Translations under genes and position numbers: made by a program
In this document: positions 17,806 to 26,601 of the stretch, piece after piece
Position numbering within the stretch: position 1 is the stretch's first letter
Layout of the letters: every line of letters starts with the position of its first letter
The notes under the pieces: model-generated
The model's database searches: none
What the model saw: only the letters and a program-made list of their open reading frames with translations
What the model was told of the DNA's origin: nothing
NCBI RefSeq assembly: GCF_020400655.1
Contig: NZ_JAINRC010000010.1
Location: forward strand, 62,001-126,000
DNA length: 64,000 bases
Direction of reading: 5' to 3'
DNA from: Streptomyces spinosus
GTDB taxonomy: Bacteria > Actinomycetota > Actinomycetes > Streptomycetales > Streptomycetaceae

Positions 17806-18127
17806 GGCGTCTCCCTCCCGCTCACCCGGCCTTTCTACAAGCCGTGAAAGGGCCGGTTCAAATCTTCGACAAGGTGCGGAAGACCCTGCCGGAGGCCACG
17901 GGAGGCGCCGGGTGGGGGCGGTACGGAGGGGCGGGGGCGCGCCGGGGACCCCTCCGGGGCGGGGGGACGCCCGGTGTTTGCCTCACAGCGCACCGCCTCT
18001 GGTCCCCGAGCGCACGGAAGAGCTGCCGCCCTTGCGGTGGCGGTCCGGCCGGCACCCGCGCGAGAGTGCACTCACAGGACAGTTCCGGTGCGCTCGCGGA
18101 ACACTGGGCCGGGGTGCCGCGCGAGGG
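17806..18127. other. Intergenic region without a recognisable gene
   Basis: These 322 bases lie upstream of the PucR gene and downstream of the small secreted-protein gene, both on the minus strand. I see no coding frame with a ribosome site and no strong hairpin, only GC-rich promoter-type DNA near 17830-17880. Confidence 0.5.
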
Positions 18128-18418
18128 TCAGCAGGTGCGGCCCGTGTAGTGGGCGCCCTGGATCCTGGTGGCGGAGCCCAGCCAGGTCCGGCCCGGGGCG
18201 ACGCACCGCTCGTAGTCCGGTGCCAGTGCCACCTCGACCTTGATCACCACGTGGGAGCCGTCGGAGGTGCAGTGGTTGTAGTAGGCGTCGGAGCCGGTCT
18301 CGTAGAAGCCGCACGGATCGGCGGCCGCCGGGGTCGCGGTGACGGTGCCGGCGCTCAGGAAGGCGAAGGCGAGGGCGAAGGCACCGAGGGTACTGGTCAG
18401 CTGACGACGGACACGCAC
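18128..18418 (-). CDS. Small secreted cysteine-containing protein (DUF6355-like)
   Basis: The protein has 96 residues. A Sec signal peptide (RRQLTSTLGAFALAFAFLSA, cleavage after about residue 33 at AAA|DP) precedes a mature part of about 62 residues with four cysteines, including DPCGFYETGSDAYYNHC and a final Cys as the last residue. The even number suggests two disulphides. The look matches a family of small secreted actinobacterial proteins that I recall as DUF6355, with no established function. GTG 18418 follows GAGGAG by 6 nt, a strong site. Confidence 0.75.
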   Translation of the reverse strand: MRVRRQLTSTLGAFALAFAFLSAGTVTATPAAADPCGFYETGSDAYYNHCTSDGSHVVIKVEVALAPDYERCVAPGRTWLGSATRIQGAHYTGRTC

Positions 18419-18702
18419 GACGAACTCCTCGTGGGGTGCGGGAGGGAAGAAGCTGTGCCGCCCGGGCGGCGGGGCGCCCGGGACACGCGTCCATGCTCAT
18501 GGACAGCGGCGGCCCGGTAGGCCTTCCGCCTGCTCCCTTCACCCGGCGAATCATTTCCTCGCTACGCCATCCGGGTCATGTGTCCGGACCCGCGCCCGGG
18601 GCGGCCGCGGGCCGACGGGAGAAGCGGAACCTCTCCCCCGGTCCCGTTGGTTACACGTACTCAACGCACCCGGTCCCGTGGGGACTTTCTTGACGTCAGC
18701 TC

Positions 18703-18731
18703 TTGACGGGTGTGGTCCAGACCTTTAGGTT
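18703..18731 (+). promoter_or_regulatory. Promoter of the ThuA/ricin gene with a DasR-like site in the spacer
   Basis: TTGACG (18703-18708), a 17-nt spacer and TAGGTT (18726-18731) form a good housekeeping promoter. The spacer contains TGGTCCAGACCT, which agrees at 10 of 12 positions with the DasR core TGGTCTAGACCA. A repressor bound there would block polymerase. The remaining DNA at 18419-18702 shows no gene. The leader to the ATG is about 97 nt. Confidence 0.6.
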
Positions 18732-18834
18732 CACCGGCCAGCAGCATCTACGCATACGACCAGCACTCACGTTCATGAACGCCTTCGCTCATGCCTGGAC
18801 CCCGTCCCGGGCCGGGCCGAGAAGGGAGCATCGG

Positions 18835-20127
18835 ATGCAACAGGTGAGATCCGGCGCGGCACGCATCCCCATGTGGCTGGCCTTTCTCCTCGCGGCGCTG
18901 GTCGGCCTGACGGCGCAGCCACCCGCCCAGGCCGCGCCGGCCGCGGAGCCGTTCCGTGTGCTGGCGCTGTACAACGGCACCTGGGACGCCGCACACATCA
19001 GCTTCGTCCACGAAGCCAACCAGTGGTTCCCCCAGCAGGCGGCGGCGAACGGCTTCACCTACACCGCCAGCAACAACTGGGACCTCCTCGCGAACGGCGG
19101 TGTCAACAGCTACCAGGTGGTCCTCTTCCTCGACGACCTGCCCCAGTCGGCCGCCCAACGGGCGGGCTTCGAGCAGTACATGCGGGCCGGCGGCGCATGG
19201 ATGGGCTTCCACGTCTCGGCCTTCACCACCGACGCGCAGAGCTGGCCGTGGTACCACAACCAGTTCCTGGGCAGCGGGAACTTCCGCTCGAACACCTGGG
19301 GTCCGACCACGGCCGTCCTGCGCGTGGAGGACCGTACGCACCCCTCGACCCGGAACCTGCCCGCCACCTTCACCTCGTCGGTGAGCGAGTGGTACAGCTG
19401 GTCCAACGACCTGCGCCAGAACCCCGACATCAAGATCCTGGCCTCCATCGACCCCAGCAGCTTCCCGCTCGGCACGGACCCCAACCAGACCTGGTACAGC
19501 GGCTATTACCCGATCCTGTGGACGAACACCAAGTACAAGATGCTGTACGCGAACTTCGGCCACAACGCGATGAACTACGACACCAACACGGCCCTGTCGT
19601 CCACCTTCGCCAGCGCCACGCAGAACCAGTTCGTCCTGGACGGGCTGAAGTGGCTGGGCGGGGCGGCGTCGTCCCAGCCGCCCGCGGACGGCATCTCCGA
19701 GACCGCCTGGTACACGCTGCGCAACACCGGCAACGGAACGTGTGCCGACGCCCGTGCCGCCGGCACGGCCAACGGCACCGTCGTCCAGCAGTACACCTGC
19801 AACTCCACCACGGCACAGCAGTTCCAGTTCCGCTCCACCGACAGCGGCTACACGCGCATCGCCGCCCGCGGCAATGCGCAGCAGGTCATCGACGTCGTCG
19901 ACCGTTCCACGGCGGACAACGCGCCCTTGCAGCTGTGGTCCTACGGCGGGGGCACCAACCAGCAGTGGCTGCCGGTGAAGGAGGCCACCGGGCGGTACCA
20001 CTTCACCGCCCGGCACAGCGGGAAGTGCCTAACCGCGTCCGCCACGGCCGCCGACAGCGTCCAGCTCACCCAGCGGACCTGTGACGGCTCCGGCGCCCAG
20101 AGCTTCCAGCTGGCCGCCCAGCCCTGA
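18835..20127 (+). CDS. Secreted ThuA-domain protein with ricin-type lectin domain
   Basis: The protein has 430 residues. A Sec signal peptide spans about residues 1-33 (IPMWLAFLLAALVGLTAQPP, then AQA|AP). Residues about 37-275 form a ThuA-like glutamine-amidotransferase-fold domain (FRVLALYNGTWDAAHISFVHEA...GGAWMGFHVSAF). Residues about 290-430 form a ricin B-type trefoil with QxW repeats (QQFQF, QQWLPV, QSFQL). ThuA-like domains occur in sugar utilisation, and the trefoil should anchor the protein to polysaccharide. ATG 18835 follows GGGAG; longer in-frame starts upstream would overlap the promoter. The DasR-like site implies control by amino-sugar supply. Catalytic activity is not established for the family. 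Confidence 0.85.
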   Translation: MQQVRSGAARIPMWLAFLLAALVGLTAQPPAQAAPAAEPFRVLALYNGTWDAAHISFVHEANQWFPQQAAANGFTYTASNNWDLLANGGVNSYQVVLFLDDLPQSAAQRAGFEQYMRAGGAWMGFHVSAFTTDAQSWPWYHNQFLGSGNFRSNTWGPTTAVLRVEDRTHPSTRNLPATFTSSVSEWYSWSNDLRQNPDIKILASIDPSSFPLGTDPNQTWYSGYYPILWTNTKYKMLYANFGHNAMNYDTNTALSSTFASATQNQFVLDGLKWLGGAASSQPPADGISETAWYTLRNTGNGTCADARAAGTANGTVVQQYTCNSTTAQQFQFRSTDSGYTRIAARGNAQQVIDVVDRSTADNAPLQLWSYGGGTNQQWLPVKEATGRYHFTARHSGKCLTASATAADSVQLTQRTCDGSGAQSFQLAAQP

Positions 20128-20265
20128 TCGCCCGGCCGCCCCGGTCCCGCCCGTCCCGGCCGCACACCGCCGCCCCGACGCCCCGACGCCGCGTCCGCCG
20201 CGCAGCCGCGGACACCGCGCCGGGGCGGCACTCGTCACGGCTCCCGGCCGCGGCCGGCGACCCGC

Positions 20266-21546
20266 TCACAGCGCCTGGCGGATGGCACGTGCCAGGTCGG
20301 CCGCGGTGGTGAGGGCGATACGGGGCTCGTCGACGAGAGCGGCGTCGATGACCGCGGCGAGACGGCGGGGCAGCGTGGGCAGCCGGTCGCGTACGGGCAC
20401 GACCGGCTCGCGCAGGACGACGGCGACGGGATCGGCGTCCGCCGGGAAGGTGCGTGGGGGCGAACCGGTGAGCATCCAGTACAGACAGGCCGTCACGGCC
20501 CACAGGTCGACCTCCGGCAGCACGTACTTGAAGTCGATGACCTGGCCCCGCGGCATGAAGGCCAGACTGCCGCCCATCGCACCGGTGAGGGTGTGACCGG
20601 ACAGCCCGGCGCTGTCGAACGCCTTGGACAGCCCGAAGTCGGCGATCTTGACGGTCGCGTGGTCCCTGGCCCCGGTGAGCAGGAGGTTCTGCGGTTTGAT
20701 GTCGCGGTGCACCAGTCCCCGGTGCGTCGCCGACGTCCCGTCGGCCAGCCGTACCGGCACCTGCGCCGCATGCGCGTAGCGCAGTCCCCGCAGCGCCTGG
20801 AGGGTCACGCCCACCGCCTGCTCGACGCCCAGTCGGCCGCCGGCGCGGGCCACGAGGCCGGCGACGCTGCCCAGCCGGCAGAACTCGCAGGTGAAGTAGA
20901 AGGTGCTGTCGTGCACCCCGCCGTCGTGGAAGGCGACGACGTGGGGATGGCGCAGGGCGCGCGTGCAGGCGAACTCGCGCAGGAAACCCTCGCGGGCGGA
21001 GGGATCGACGGCGCGGTGGGCCGGCAGGGTCTTCAGCGCGAGGAGTTCACCGGTCTCCTCGTTCCGCGCGAGGTGGACGACGCCCTGACCGCCGCGGCCG
21101 AGTTCCTGGAGCAGCCGGTAGCCGCGGATGCCGGCGAGTCCCGGCTCTCCGGCGTCGGCCGCGTCGAGGAGCGTGTGCAGCGCGTCGACGGGATCGGGTG
21201 CGCCGTCGTACGCGGGCGAGGGTCCCTCCTCCGCCTTGACGGAGACGCCGAGCACCGCGCCGCCGACGCGGATCTCGTCGCCGTCGGCGAGGTCCCGCCC
21301 GGCCGGTCCCGGCGCCAGCCGTGTGCCGTTGACGTAGGTGCCGTTGCGGCTGCCGAGGTCGCGCACGCGCAGGTGCGGGGGGTTCACGTCGAGCAGGCAG
21401 TGGTGCCGGGACGCCTTCGTCTCGGTGTGGGGCAGCCGGATCCCGCATTCGCTCGCCCGGCCGACCAGGCAGGTGGTGCGGTGGGTGAAGACGTACGCGG
21501 CGGTCGCGGGCGCGCCGCGCGGTTTCAGGGTGACGGAGGACGGCAT
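20266..21546 (-). CDS. FHA-domain serine/threonine protein kinase
   Basis: The protein has 426 residues and is cytosolic. An N-terminal FHA domain (about 25-100: GRASECGIRLP, SRHHCLLDVNPP, LGSRNGTYVNGT) binds phosphothreonine. The kinase domain (about 145-425) has LGRGGQGVVHLA, the ATP-anchoring Lys in LLALKTLP, the catalytic loop VHRDIKPQN and metal-binding DFG. The activation segment reads SLAFMPRGQ where Hanks kinases have xxYMAPE, as I recall from other FHA-kinases of this architecture. There is no transmembrane or PASTA region. The start lies 1 nt after the stop of the truncated kinase frame, so the two are coupled in one transcript with the upstream unknown gene. Confidence 0.9.
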   Translation of the reverse strand: MPSSVTLKPRGAPATAAYVFTHRTTCLVGRASECGIRLPHTETKASRHHCLLDVNPPHLRVRDLGSRNGTYVNGTRLAPGPAGRDLADGDEIRVGGAVLGVSVKAEEGPSPAYDGAPDPVDALHTLLDAADAGEPGLAGIRGYRLLQELGRGGQGVVHLARNEETGELLALKTLPAHRAVDPSAREGFLREFACTRALRHPHVVAFHDGGVHDSTFYFTCEFCRLGSVAGLVARAGGRLGVEQAVGVTLQALRGLRYAHAAQVPVRLADGTSATHRGLVHRDIKPQNLLLTGARDHATVKIADFGLSKAFDSAGLSGHTLTGAMGGSLAFMPRGQVIDFKYVLPEVDLWAVTACLYWMLTGSPPRTFPADADPVAVVLREPVVPVRDRLPTLPRRLAAVIDAALVDEPRIALTTAADLARAIRQAL

Positions 21547-21547
21547 G

Positions 21548-21889
21548 TCACCAGCTGTGGTCCCGGTCGAGTTCCCAGCAGCACACGGAGTCGGCCCCGG
21601 CCGCGGCGCGGGCCTGTTCGGGGGAGCAGTAGGCCGGGGTCCTGTGCGGGTGCAGGCCACAGACCCACACAGGTGCCGGCCCCACCCAGGTGCCGGCCTC
21701 CGCCTCGAACCGGTGTCTGCCCGCCTCGGAGGCGACCAGATCCGGGCGGGGCGTCCTGACCGCGAGGTCCACGTTCCGGCCCCGGTGCCGGACGCGCTGG
21801 ACCGCCCCCGTGCCGCCGCCGCACACGTCGTCGAGCGCCTCGTACGGTTCGAGGACCACTGCGCCGGGCCGCCAGGTGCCGAGGGCCAT
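21548..21889 (-). pseudogene. Internally deleted remnant of a second protein kinase
   Basis: The frame encodes 113 residues. The first 70 (WRPGAVVLEPYEALD, GGGTGAVQRVRHRG, DLAVRTPRPDLV, RHRFEAEAGTWVG) are the N-lobe start of the streptomycete kinase-TPR type, which normally reads VLDxYEVLxxxGGMGxVYRVRHRGWxxDLAVK. The usual Lys is Arg here. Then GLHPH joins directly to RTPAYCSPEQA, the activation-segment end, skipping about 130 residues that would carry HRD and DFG. The frame stops soon after. It cannot be a kinase. Because the reading frame is kept and it is packed 1 nt from the FHA-kinase gene, it may still be translated. Confidence 0.7.
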
Positions 21890-21899
21890 CGCCGTACCG

Positions 21900-22547
21900 T
21901 CAGTCCGCCAGGGCCACGTACAGGGGACTGCCGAGCAGTACCCGCATGCCGGGGCTGGCGTCGAGTTCGGGATAGGGGCTGGGGCCGGACAGCAGGCGCC
22001 GGGCGACGAACTCCACGGGCTGCCGGGGACCCCGCAGCAGGCGCCCGGCGGTGTGCACCCAGGCCAGGGACGACTCCTCGGCGGGCGGCGTCGCGCTGTC
22101 GGCGGCGAACGCCGAGGCCAGACCGGACAGGAGCGTCGGCACGGAGGACGGCGCGAACTCCTGTGCCTGCGGGGCGCTCGAGCCGAGCACATGACCGCCG
22201 GCGCCGCCGAGACCGAGGATCGTCTGTCCGGTCCGGCCGCCGAAGTACACCAGTGACCCGCCGTTCCCCCCGTCCAGGGGCCCCCACTGCATGGGCAGGG
22301 TGCCGCGGAAGTACGGCCCCGGTTCGTCCACCGATCCGGTCTGCCCGGTCTCGTCCAGGTGCCGCAGGACGCGCTCCAGTTTGGCCGTCCGGTCCGGCAC
22401 CGGTGCTTCGACGCTGCGCCTGGCGCTGAACAGTTTGACGCTCACGCCGGCTTCGGTGGTGCTCCTGCGGCCGAAGTCGGGGTCGATCTGCGCGAGCAGC
22501 ATGTCGACCTTGGCGTCGCTGATGTACAGGTAGTACCGCACCGTCAC
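21900..22547 (-). CDS. Conserved protein of unknown function (DUF7019-like)
   Basis: The protein has 215 residues with no signal peptide or membrane span. The opening MTVRYYLYISDAKVDMLLAQ is one that I recall from actinobacterial unknowns filed as DUF7019. A Gly-rich segment (LVYFGGRTGQTILGLGGAGGH) and VEFVARRLLSG follow. Such proteins seem to be found near kinase genes. Here it is the first gene of a minus-strand set ending in an FHA-kinase, 10 bp before the kinase remnant. That context suggests a phosphorylation substrate or effector, but no activity can be read from the sequence. The GTG start has only a weak ribosome site. Confidence 0.65.
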   Translation of the reverse strand: MTVRYYLYISDAKVDMLLAQIDPDFGRRSTTEAGVSVKLFSARRSVEAPVPDRTAKLERVLRHLDETGQTGSVDEPGPYFRGTLPMQWGPLDGGNGGSLVYFGGRTGQTILGLGGAGGHVLGSSAPQAQEFAPSSVPTLLSGLASAFAADSATPPAEESSLAWVHTAGRLLRGPRQPVEFVARRLLSGPSPYPELDASPGMRVLLGSPLYVALAD

Positions 22548-22736
22548 CCGCCGAGGTTATCGCGCAACCGCCGTCCGGGTCCCCGGTTTTCGCCCGGGGG
22601 GCCGGAGGCCGGGCGGGGAGCCGGGCCGGCCGCCGGTCCAACTCCCGCTCACCGCACGGCGCGAGGCACGTGGGGGGCGCGAGTAGGATGATCGAACACA
22701 TGGCCTGAACCGCTCACCCCGCGCAACGGAGCTGCT

Positions 22737-23525
22737 ATGACGACCGATTCACCGGCGCCCCTGGAGATCGACACCAGCAAGGCGCATCCCGCGCGGGTCT
22801 ACGACTGGCTGTTGGGCGGCAAGGACAACTACCCGGTCGACGAGGCCGTGGGGGTGCGGCTGCCGGCCGAGGCGCGGGACGCGGCGCGGCAGAACCGCCA
22901 GTTCATGCACCGGGCCGCCGCCTGGCTCGCCGGGCAGGGCATCGACCAGTTCCTCGACATCGGTACGGGCATCCCCACCCAGCCCAACCTCCACCAGATC
23001 GTCCAGGAGATCGTGCCGACGGCGAAGGTCGTCTACACCGACAACGACCCGATCGTCCTGCGCCACGCCGAGGCGCTGCTGATCAGCGGCGACGAGGGCG
23101 TCACCGACTACATCCAGGCCGACGTGCGGGAGGCGGACTCCATCGTCCGGCACGCCCGCCGGGTCCTGGACTTCGACCGGCCGATCGCGCTGTCGCTGAT
23201 CGCGCTGATGCACTTCATCACCGACGAGCAGGACGCCCACGGGATCGTCCGGAACCTGGTCGCCACGCTGCCTCCTGGCAGTCACCTGGTGCTGTCGCAC
23301 GCCGCGTCCGACCTCTATCCGGAACTCGCCGCGCAGGTCACCGCCGAGTACGCCAGGGGCGGCATCAAGCTCGGTTTCCGCACGCGCCCGGAGGTGGAGC
23401 GCTTCTTCGACGGCCTGGACCTCGTGCCGCCCGGCCTGGTGACGGCCACGGAGTGGGGCGTGTCCAGTACCGAGACGGCCCCGGAGGGCAGCGGGATCTA
23501 CGCGGCGGTGGCCCGGGTTCCGTGA
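22737..23525 (+). CDS. SAM-dependent methyltransferase (DUF574 family)
   Basis: The protein has 262 residues, normal for the family. Diagnostic segments are IDTSKAHPARVYDWLLGGKDNY, the SAM-binding FLDIGTGIPTQPNLHQ, VVYTDNDPIVLRHAEAL and LIALMHFI. The family is greatly expanded in Streptomyces and its substrates are mostly unknown, with some members tied to secondary metabolism. The gene is monocistronic: it diverges from the DUF7019-like gene with 189 bp between them. Confidence 0.93.
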   Translation: MTTDSPAPLEIDTSKAHPARVYDWLLGGKDNYPVDEAVGVRLPAEARDAARQNRQFMHRAAAWLAGQGIDQFLDIGTGIPTQPNLHQIVQEIVPTAKVVYTDNDPIVLRHAEALLISGDEGVTDYIQADVREADSIVRHARRVLDFDRPIALSLIALMHFITDEQDAHGIVRNLVATLPPGSHLVLSHAASDLYPELAAQVTAEYARGGIKLGFRTRPEVERFFDGLDLVPPGLVTATEWGVSSTETAPEGSGIYAAVARVP

Positions 23526-23652
23526 CCCCGGTCCCGGCCCGCGGCGGTACGCCCCCCGCGCCGCGTCGAGTTGCCTTCGAGTGGACTGAAGCCCGCACAC
23601 TGATCGCGACGACGAGACCGGCACCCGTGCCAGGGCAGAACGGCGGCAGAAG

Positions 23653-24462
23653 ATGGCGACGACGAACGGGGCGGGGCATCCCCTGCCGTACGACACCTAC
23701 CGAGCGGCGATCGAGCGGGAGACCCGCCGGTTCGCCGAGGCGGTGCGGGGCGCCGACCTGGCCGGTGCCGTGCCCTCCTGTCCCGACTGGACGCTTGCCG
23801 ACCTCGCCCGGCACGTGGGAACGGTGCAGCGCTGGTTCGGCACCCTGCTGACCCGGCGCGTGCAGGAACCTCCGCGCAGCCGTGACGTGGAGCTGGGACT
23901 GCCGGACGACCCGCGGGACTACGCCGACTGGGTGGCGGCCGGGGTGCCCGGGGTGGCGGCCGTCCTGCGCGACACGGACCCCGGCGCGGCGATGTGGACG
24001 TGGGGCGAGGACCGGCACGCCCGGTTCTGGGCCCGCCGGATGCTGTTCGAGACGCTGGTGCACCGGGTGGACGCGGAGCGCGCCGTCGGCCGGGAGCCGG
24101 ACGTCGATCCCGTACTGGCCGCGGACGGCGTGGACGAGTTCCTCGTCAACCTGCCCTACGCGGGGGTCTTCGCCCCGGGTGTGACGAAGCTGCGCGGCGA
24201 CGGGGAGATCGTCGCCTTCCGCTGCACGGGCCCCGGTGGCGCGGCCGGTGAGCAGTGGCGGGTACGGCTGGACGCGGACGGCTTCCGGCTGCTGCCGGCC
24301 GGCGGTGGTGCCGGGTCCGGCCGGGAGACGGTGACGGTGCGCGGGCAGGCGGCGGACCTCCTGCTGCTGCTCTACGGGCGGCGGTCGTACCAGGAGCCCG
24401 ACTTCGACGTCTCGGGGGACGTCACGGTCCTCGACCGCTGGGTCGCGCACACGGCCTTCTGA
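23653..24462 (+). CDS. Maleylpyruvate isomerase-type, mycothiol-dependent DinB-like protein
   Basis: The protein has 269 residues. The N-terminal four-helix MDMPI/DinB domain carries CPDWTLADLARHVGTVQRWF with the first metal His and LFETLVHRVDAERAVG with the second. A C-terminal domain (WRVRLDADGFRLLPAG...VTVRGQAADLLLLLYGRR) is of the type found fused to it. Characterised relatives isomerise maleylpyruvate using mycothiol, but most streptomycete paralogues have unknown substrates. It follows the methyltransferase gene by 127 bp on the same strand. The ATG has a poor ribosome site (GGCGGCAGAAG). Confidence 0.85.
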   Translation: MATTNGAGHPLPYDTYRAAIERETRRFAEAVRGADLAGAVPSCPDWTLADLARHVGTVQRWFGTLLTRRVQEPPRSRDVELGLPDDPRDYADWVAAGVPGVAAVLRDTDPGAAMWTWGEDRHARFWARRMLFETLVHRVDAERAVGREPDVDPVLAADGVDEFLVNLPYAGVFAPGVTKLRGDGEIVAFRCTGPGGAAGEQWRVRLDADGFRLLPAGGGAGSGRETVTVRGQAADLLLLLYGRRSYQEPDFDVSGDVTVLDRWVAHTAF

Positions 24463-24496
24463 TCCGGCGCGCGGCCCGGGGCGCCGCGCGCCGTGC

Positions 24497-25693
24497 TCAG
24501 CCGGGCGGTGGTGCGGCCGGTACGGACGGCTCGCCGGCCGGGAGGCGGACGGCGAGCGCCGCGATGTCGTCCTGCAGGCGGTCGCCGCTGTAGGCCAGCA
24601 GGTCCTGGTGGAGCCGTTCCAGGAGCTCCCGCGGCGGCAGGGAGCCCCACGAGCGCAGGCGCTGGAGCAGCGGGTAGAAGGAGCCGGCCGCGTCGCGGGT
24701 CTCCGTGATGCCGTCCGTGTACAGCAGGAGCTGGTCACCGGGCCGGAAGGAGTAGGCGTCGACGTGGTACGGCTCCCCCAGCAGCACCCCGAGGTTCAGC
24801 GGCGGCGCCGAGCGGCCCCGGTCCAGTTCGCACACCTCGCCGGAGCGGATGCGGACCGGGGGCGGATGGCCGCAGTTGACGACGCGGATCAGCTGTTCCC
24901 CGAGGGGGATCTCGGCGAAGACGGCGGTGACGAACCGTTCGCCCACCTCGCTGCCGCCGAGCAGCACGGCCCTGCGGTCCATGCTCGTCTCCACCCGGTC
25001 GGCCAGGGCGGGCAGGGCGAGTTCGTCGTGCGCCGCCTCGCGGAACGCGCCGAGCAGCGCCGCGGCGGTCTCCACCGCGAGCAGCCCCTTGCCCCGGACG
25101 TCTCCGATGAGCAGCCGGACGCCGTACCGGGTGGGGACGGCCTCGTACAGGTCGCCGCCGATGCGGGCTTCCGCGGCGGCGGACCGGTAGAGGCTCTCCA
25201 GGTGGAGGCTGCCGATCTGGTGCGGAACGGGTCGCAGAAGGACCCGCTGGGCGATGTCGGCCACGAAGCGTACGTCAGCCAGGGTGCGCTCACGGTGGAC
25301 GCGGTGCGCGGCCAGGATCATGCCGAGGACGCCGACCAGTCCGGTGCAGATGTAGGAGGCCACGTAGTGGCGGTCCCACAGGTAGCCGACCGCACGGCCC
25401 GCGCAGCACGGAGTACCGGCCAGCACGCCTTCCAGGACGACGGCGAACACGGTGGCGCCGCCGACGACGGCCGGGACGTGGGCGAAGGCGGCCACGAGCG
25501 GCAGGGCGATCAGCATGAAACTGACGGGCCACTCCACGGGCGTCACCGGTTCCAGCAGTAAAAGAGCCGCGACGTACAGGACCGGTAGCCAGCGCATCCA
25601 TGCCGGAGGGGCCGACAACCGCGTGAGCGCGCCGGCTCCGTCCTCCGGCTCCCGACCGGTATGTCCGTCCCTCGGCATACGTGGTCTTCGCAC
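24497..25693 (-). CDS. Membrane-bound PP2C (SpoIIE-type) serine/threonine phosphatase
   Basis: The protein has 398 residues. About four hydrophobic helices (WLPVLYVAALLLLEPVTPVE, FMLIALPLVAAFAHVPAVVG and two more) occupy residues about 32-145. A SpoIIE PP2C domain follows to about 385, with EARIGGDLYEAV (first Asp), LLIGDVRGKGL and the final DDIAALAVRL. Metal-binding Asp residues are in place, so it is likely active. GTG 25693 has AGGAG 5 nt upstream; ATG 25678 is the next alternative. It diverges from the GntR gene, and the inverted repeat in that gap could control both. No anti-sigma or STAS partner gene is adjacent. Confidence 0.9.
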   Translation of the reverse strand: MRRPRMPRDGHTGREPEDGAGALTRLSAPPAWMRWLPVLYVAALLLLEPVTPVEWPVSFMLIALPLVAAFAHVPAVVGGATVFAVVLEGVLAGTPCCAGRAVGYLWDRHYVASYICTGLVGVLGMILAAHRVHRERTLADVRFVADIAQRVLLRPVPHQIGSLHLESLYRSAAAEARIGGDLYEAVPTRYGVRLLIGDVRGKGLLAVETAAALLGAFREAAHDELALPALADRVETSMDRRAVLLGGSEVGERFVTAVFAEIPLGEQLIRVVNCGHPPPVRIRSGEVCELDRGRSAPPLNLGVLLGEPYHVDAYSFRPGDQLLLYTDGITETRDAAGSFYPLLQRLRSWGSLPPRELLERLHQDLLAYSGDRLQDDIAALAVRLPAGEPSVPAAPPPG

Positions 25694-25814
25694 ACGGACT
25701 CCTGTCACAGGAACTCGACAAGACGTCCAGCCTGGTGCGCGGGGCCGCGACGCGCCGTGATTGCTCCACTCAACGGCATGTTCCGTCAGGGGCATTGACT
25801 CCCTGGACCGACAT

Positions 25815-25841
25815 TGGTTGAGTGGCTCAGCCACTGAACCA
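25815..25841. promoter_or_regulatory. Probable GntR/FadR operator in a divergent promoter region
   Basis: TGGTTGAGTGGCT (25815-25827) and AGCCACTGAACCA (25829-25841) form a 13-bp inverted repeat with a 1-nt centre and one mismatch. The outer TGGT...ACCA is the hallmark of FadR-type sites. CCACTGAA is also repeated in tandem at 25832-25847, and CCACT follows again to 25852. The repeats lie 44 bp before the GntR start and 122 bp before the PP2C start. Confidence 0.7.
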
Positions 25842-25884
25842 CTGAACCACTCACCGCGTAACCGCTGAGCCGCTGGAGGCCGGA

Positions 25885-26601
25885 GTGGGAGCACTGCCCC
25901 GCGAGACGATCGTCGACGTACTGGAGAGGAGGCTGCGCGAGGACATCCTCGCCGGGCGCCACCCGGCCGGGAGCTATCTGCCGCCGGAGCGCGAACTCGC
26001 CGACGGGTTCGGGGTCACCCGCACCACCCTCAAGCACGCCTTCGGCCGGCTGGCGCAGTCCGGGCTGCTGGAGACGCGCCACGGGGTGGGGACCCGCGTA
26101 CGGGACTTCCTGCGCCTGGGCGGAGCCGACCTGCTGCCCATGCTCGTGCGCCACAGCCCCGACTGGATCGGCGAGGTCTTCGAGGTCCGCCGCGGCATCG
26201 GCGCCCTGATCGCCGAACGCGCCGCGGCCCGTGCCACCGCCGCCGACATCGCCGAACTGCGCCGGCTGCTGGCGGCCGTCGCCGACGCGGACGGCGGCGA
26301 CCCCGCGCAGCTCGCGGACGCCGAGGTGCACCGGGCGCTGGCCCGGGCCACGGGCAACCGCGTGTACGTGCTGCTGACCAACACCTTGTTCAACGCCTAC
26401 CTGCCGGTGCGCGCCGCGCTGGCCGGACCGTTCGAGGACGCCCGGACCGCGCACGACCGCCTGGCACCGGTCGTGGAGGCCGTGGCCGCACGCGACCCGG
26501 AGACGGCGCGCAGAGCCGCCGGGCACTACCTGTCGGCGACGGAACGCATCATGCTCGAAGGGCTCGCGCGCTCCGGCGCCCGCCGGGGGGATGCCTCGTG
26601 A
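25885..26601 (+). CDS. FadR-subfamily GntR transcriptional regulator
   Basis: The protein has 238 residues. The N-terminal winged helix (about 5-72) has AGRHPAGSYLPPERELADGFGVTRTTLKHAFGRLAQSGLLE, followed by an all-helical FadR C-terminal domain with the metal/ligand-type residues AEVHRALARATGN. The group senses fatty acids, acyl-CoA or organic acids. GTG 25885 follows TGGAGG. Its stop overlaps the next gene's GTG by 4 bp (GTGA), so it is the first gene of a coupled three-gene operon with an unknown protein and a GMC oxidoreductase. The inverted repeat just upstream is its probable operator. Confidence 0.9.
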   Translation: MGALPRETIVDVLERRLREDILAGRHPAGSYLPPERELADGFGVTRTTLKHAFGRLAQSGLLETRHGVGTRVRDFLRLGGADLLPMLVRHSPDWIGEVFEVRRGIGALIAERAAARATAADIAELRRLLAAVADADGGDPAQLADAEVHRALARATGNRVYVLLTNTLFNAYLPVRAALAGPFEDARTAHDRLAPVVEAVAARDPETARRAAGHYLSATERIMLEGLARSGARRGDAS

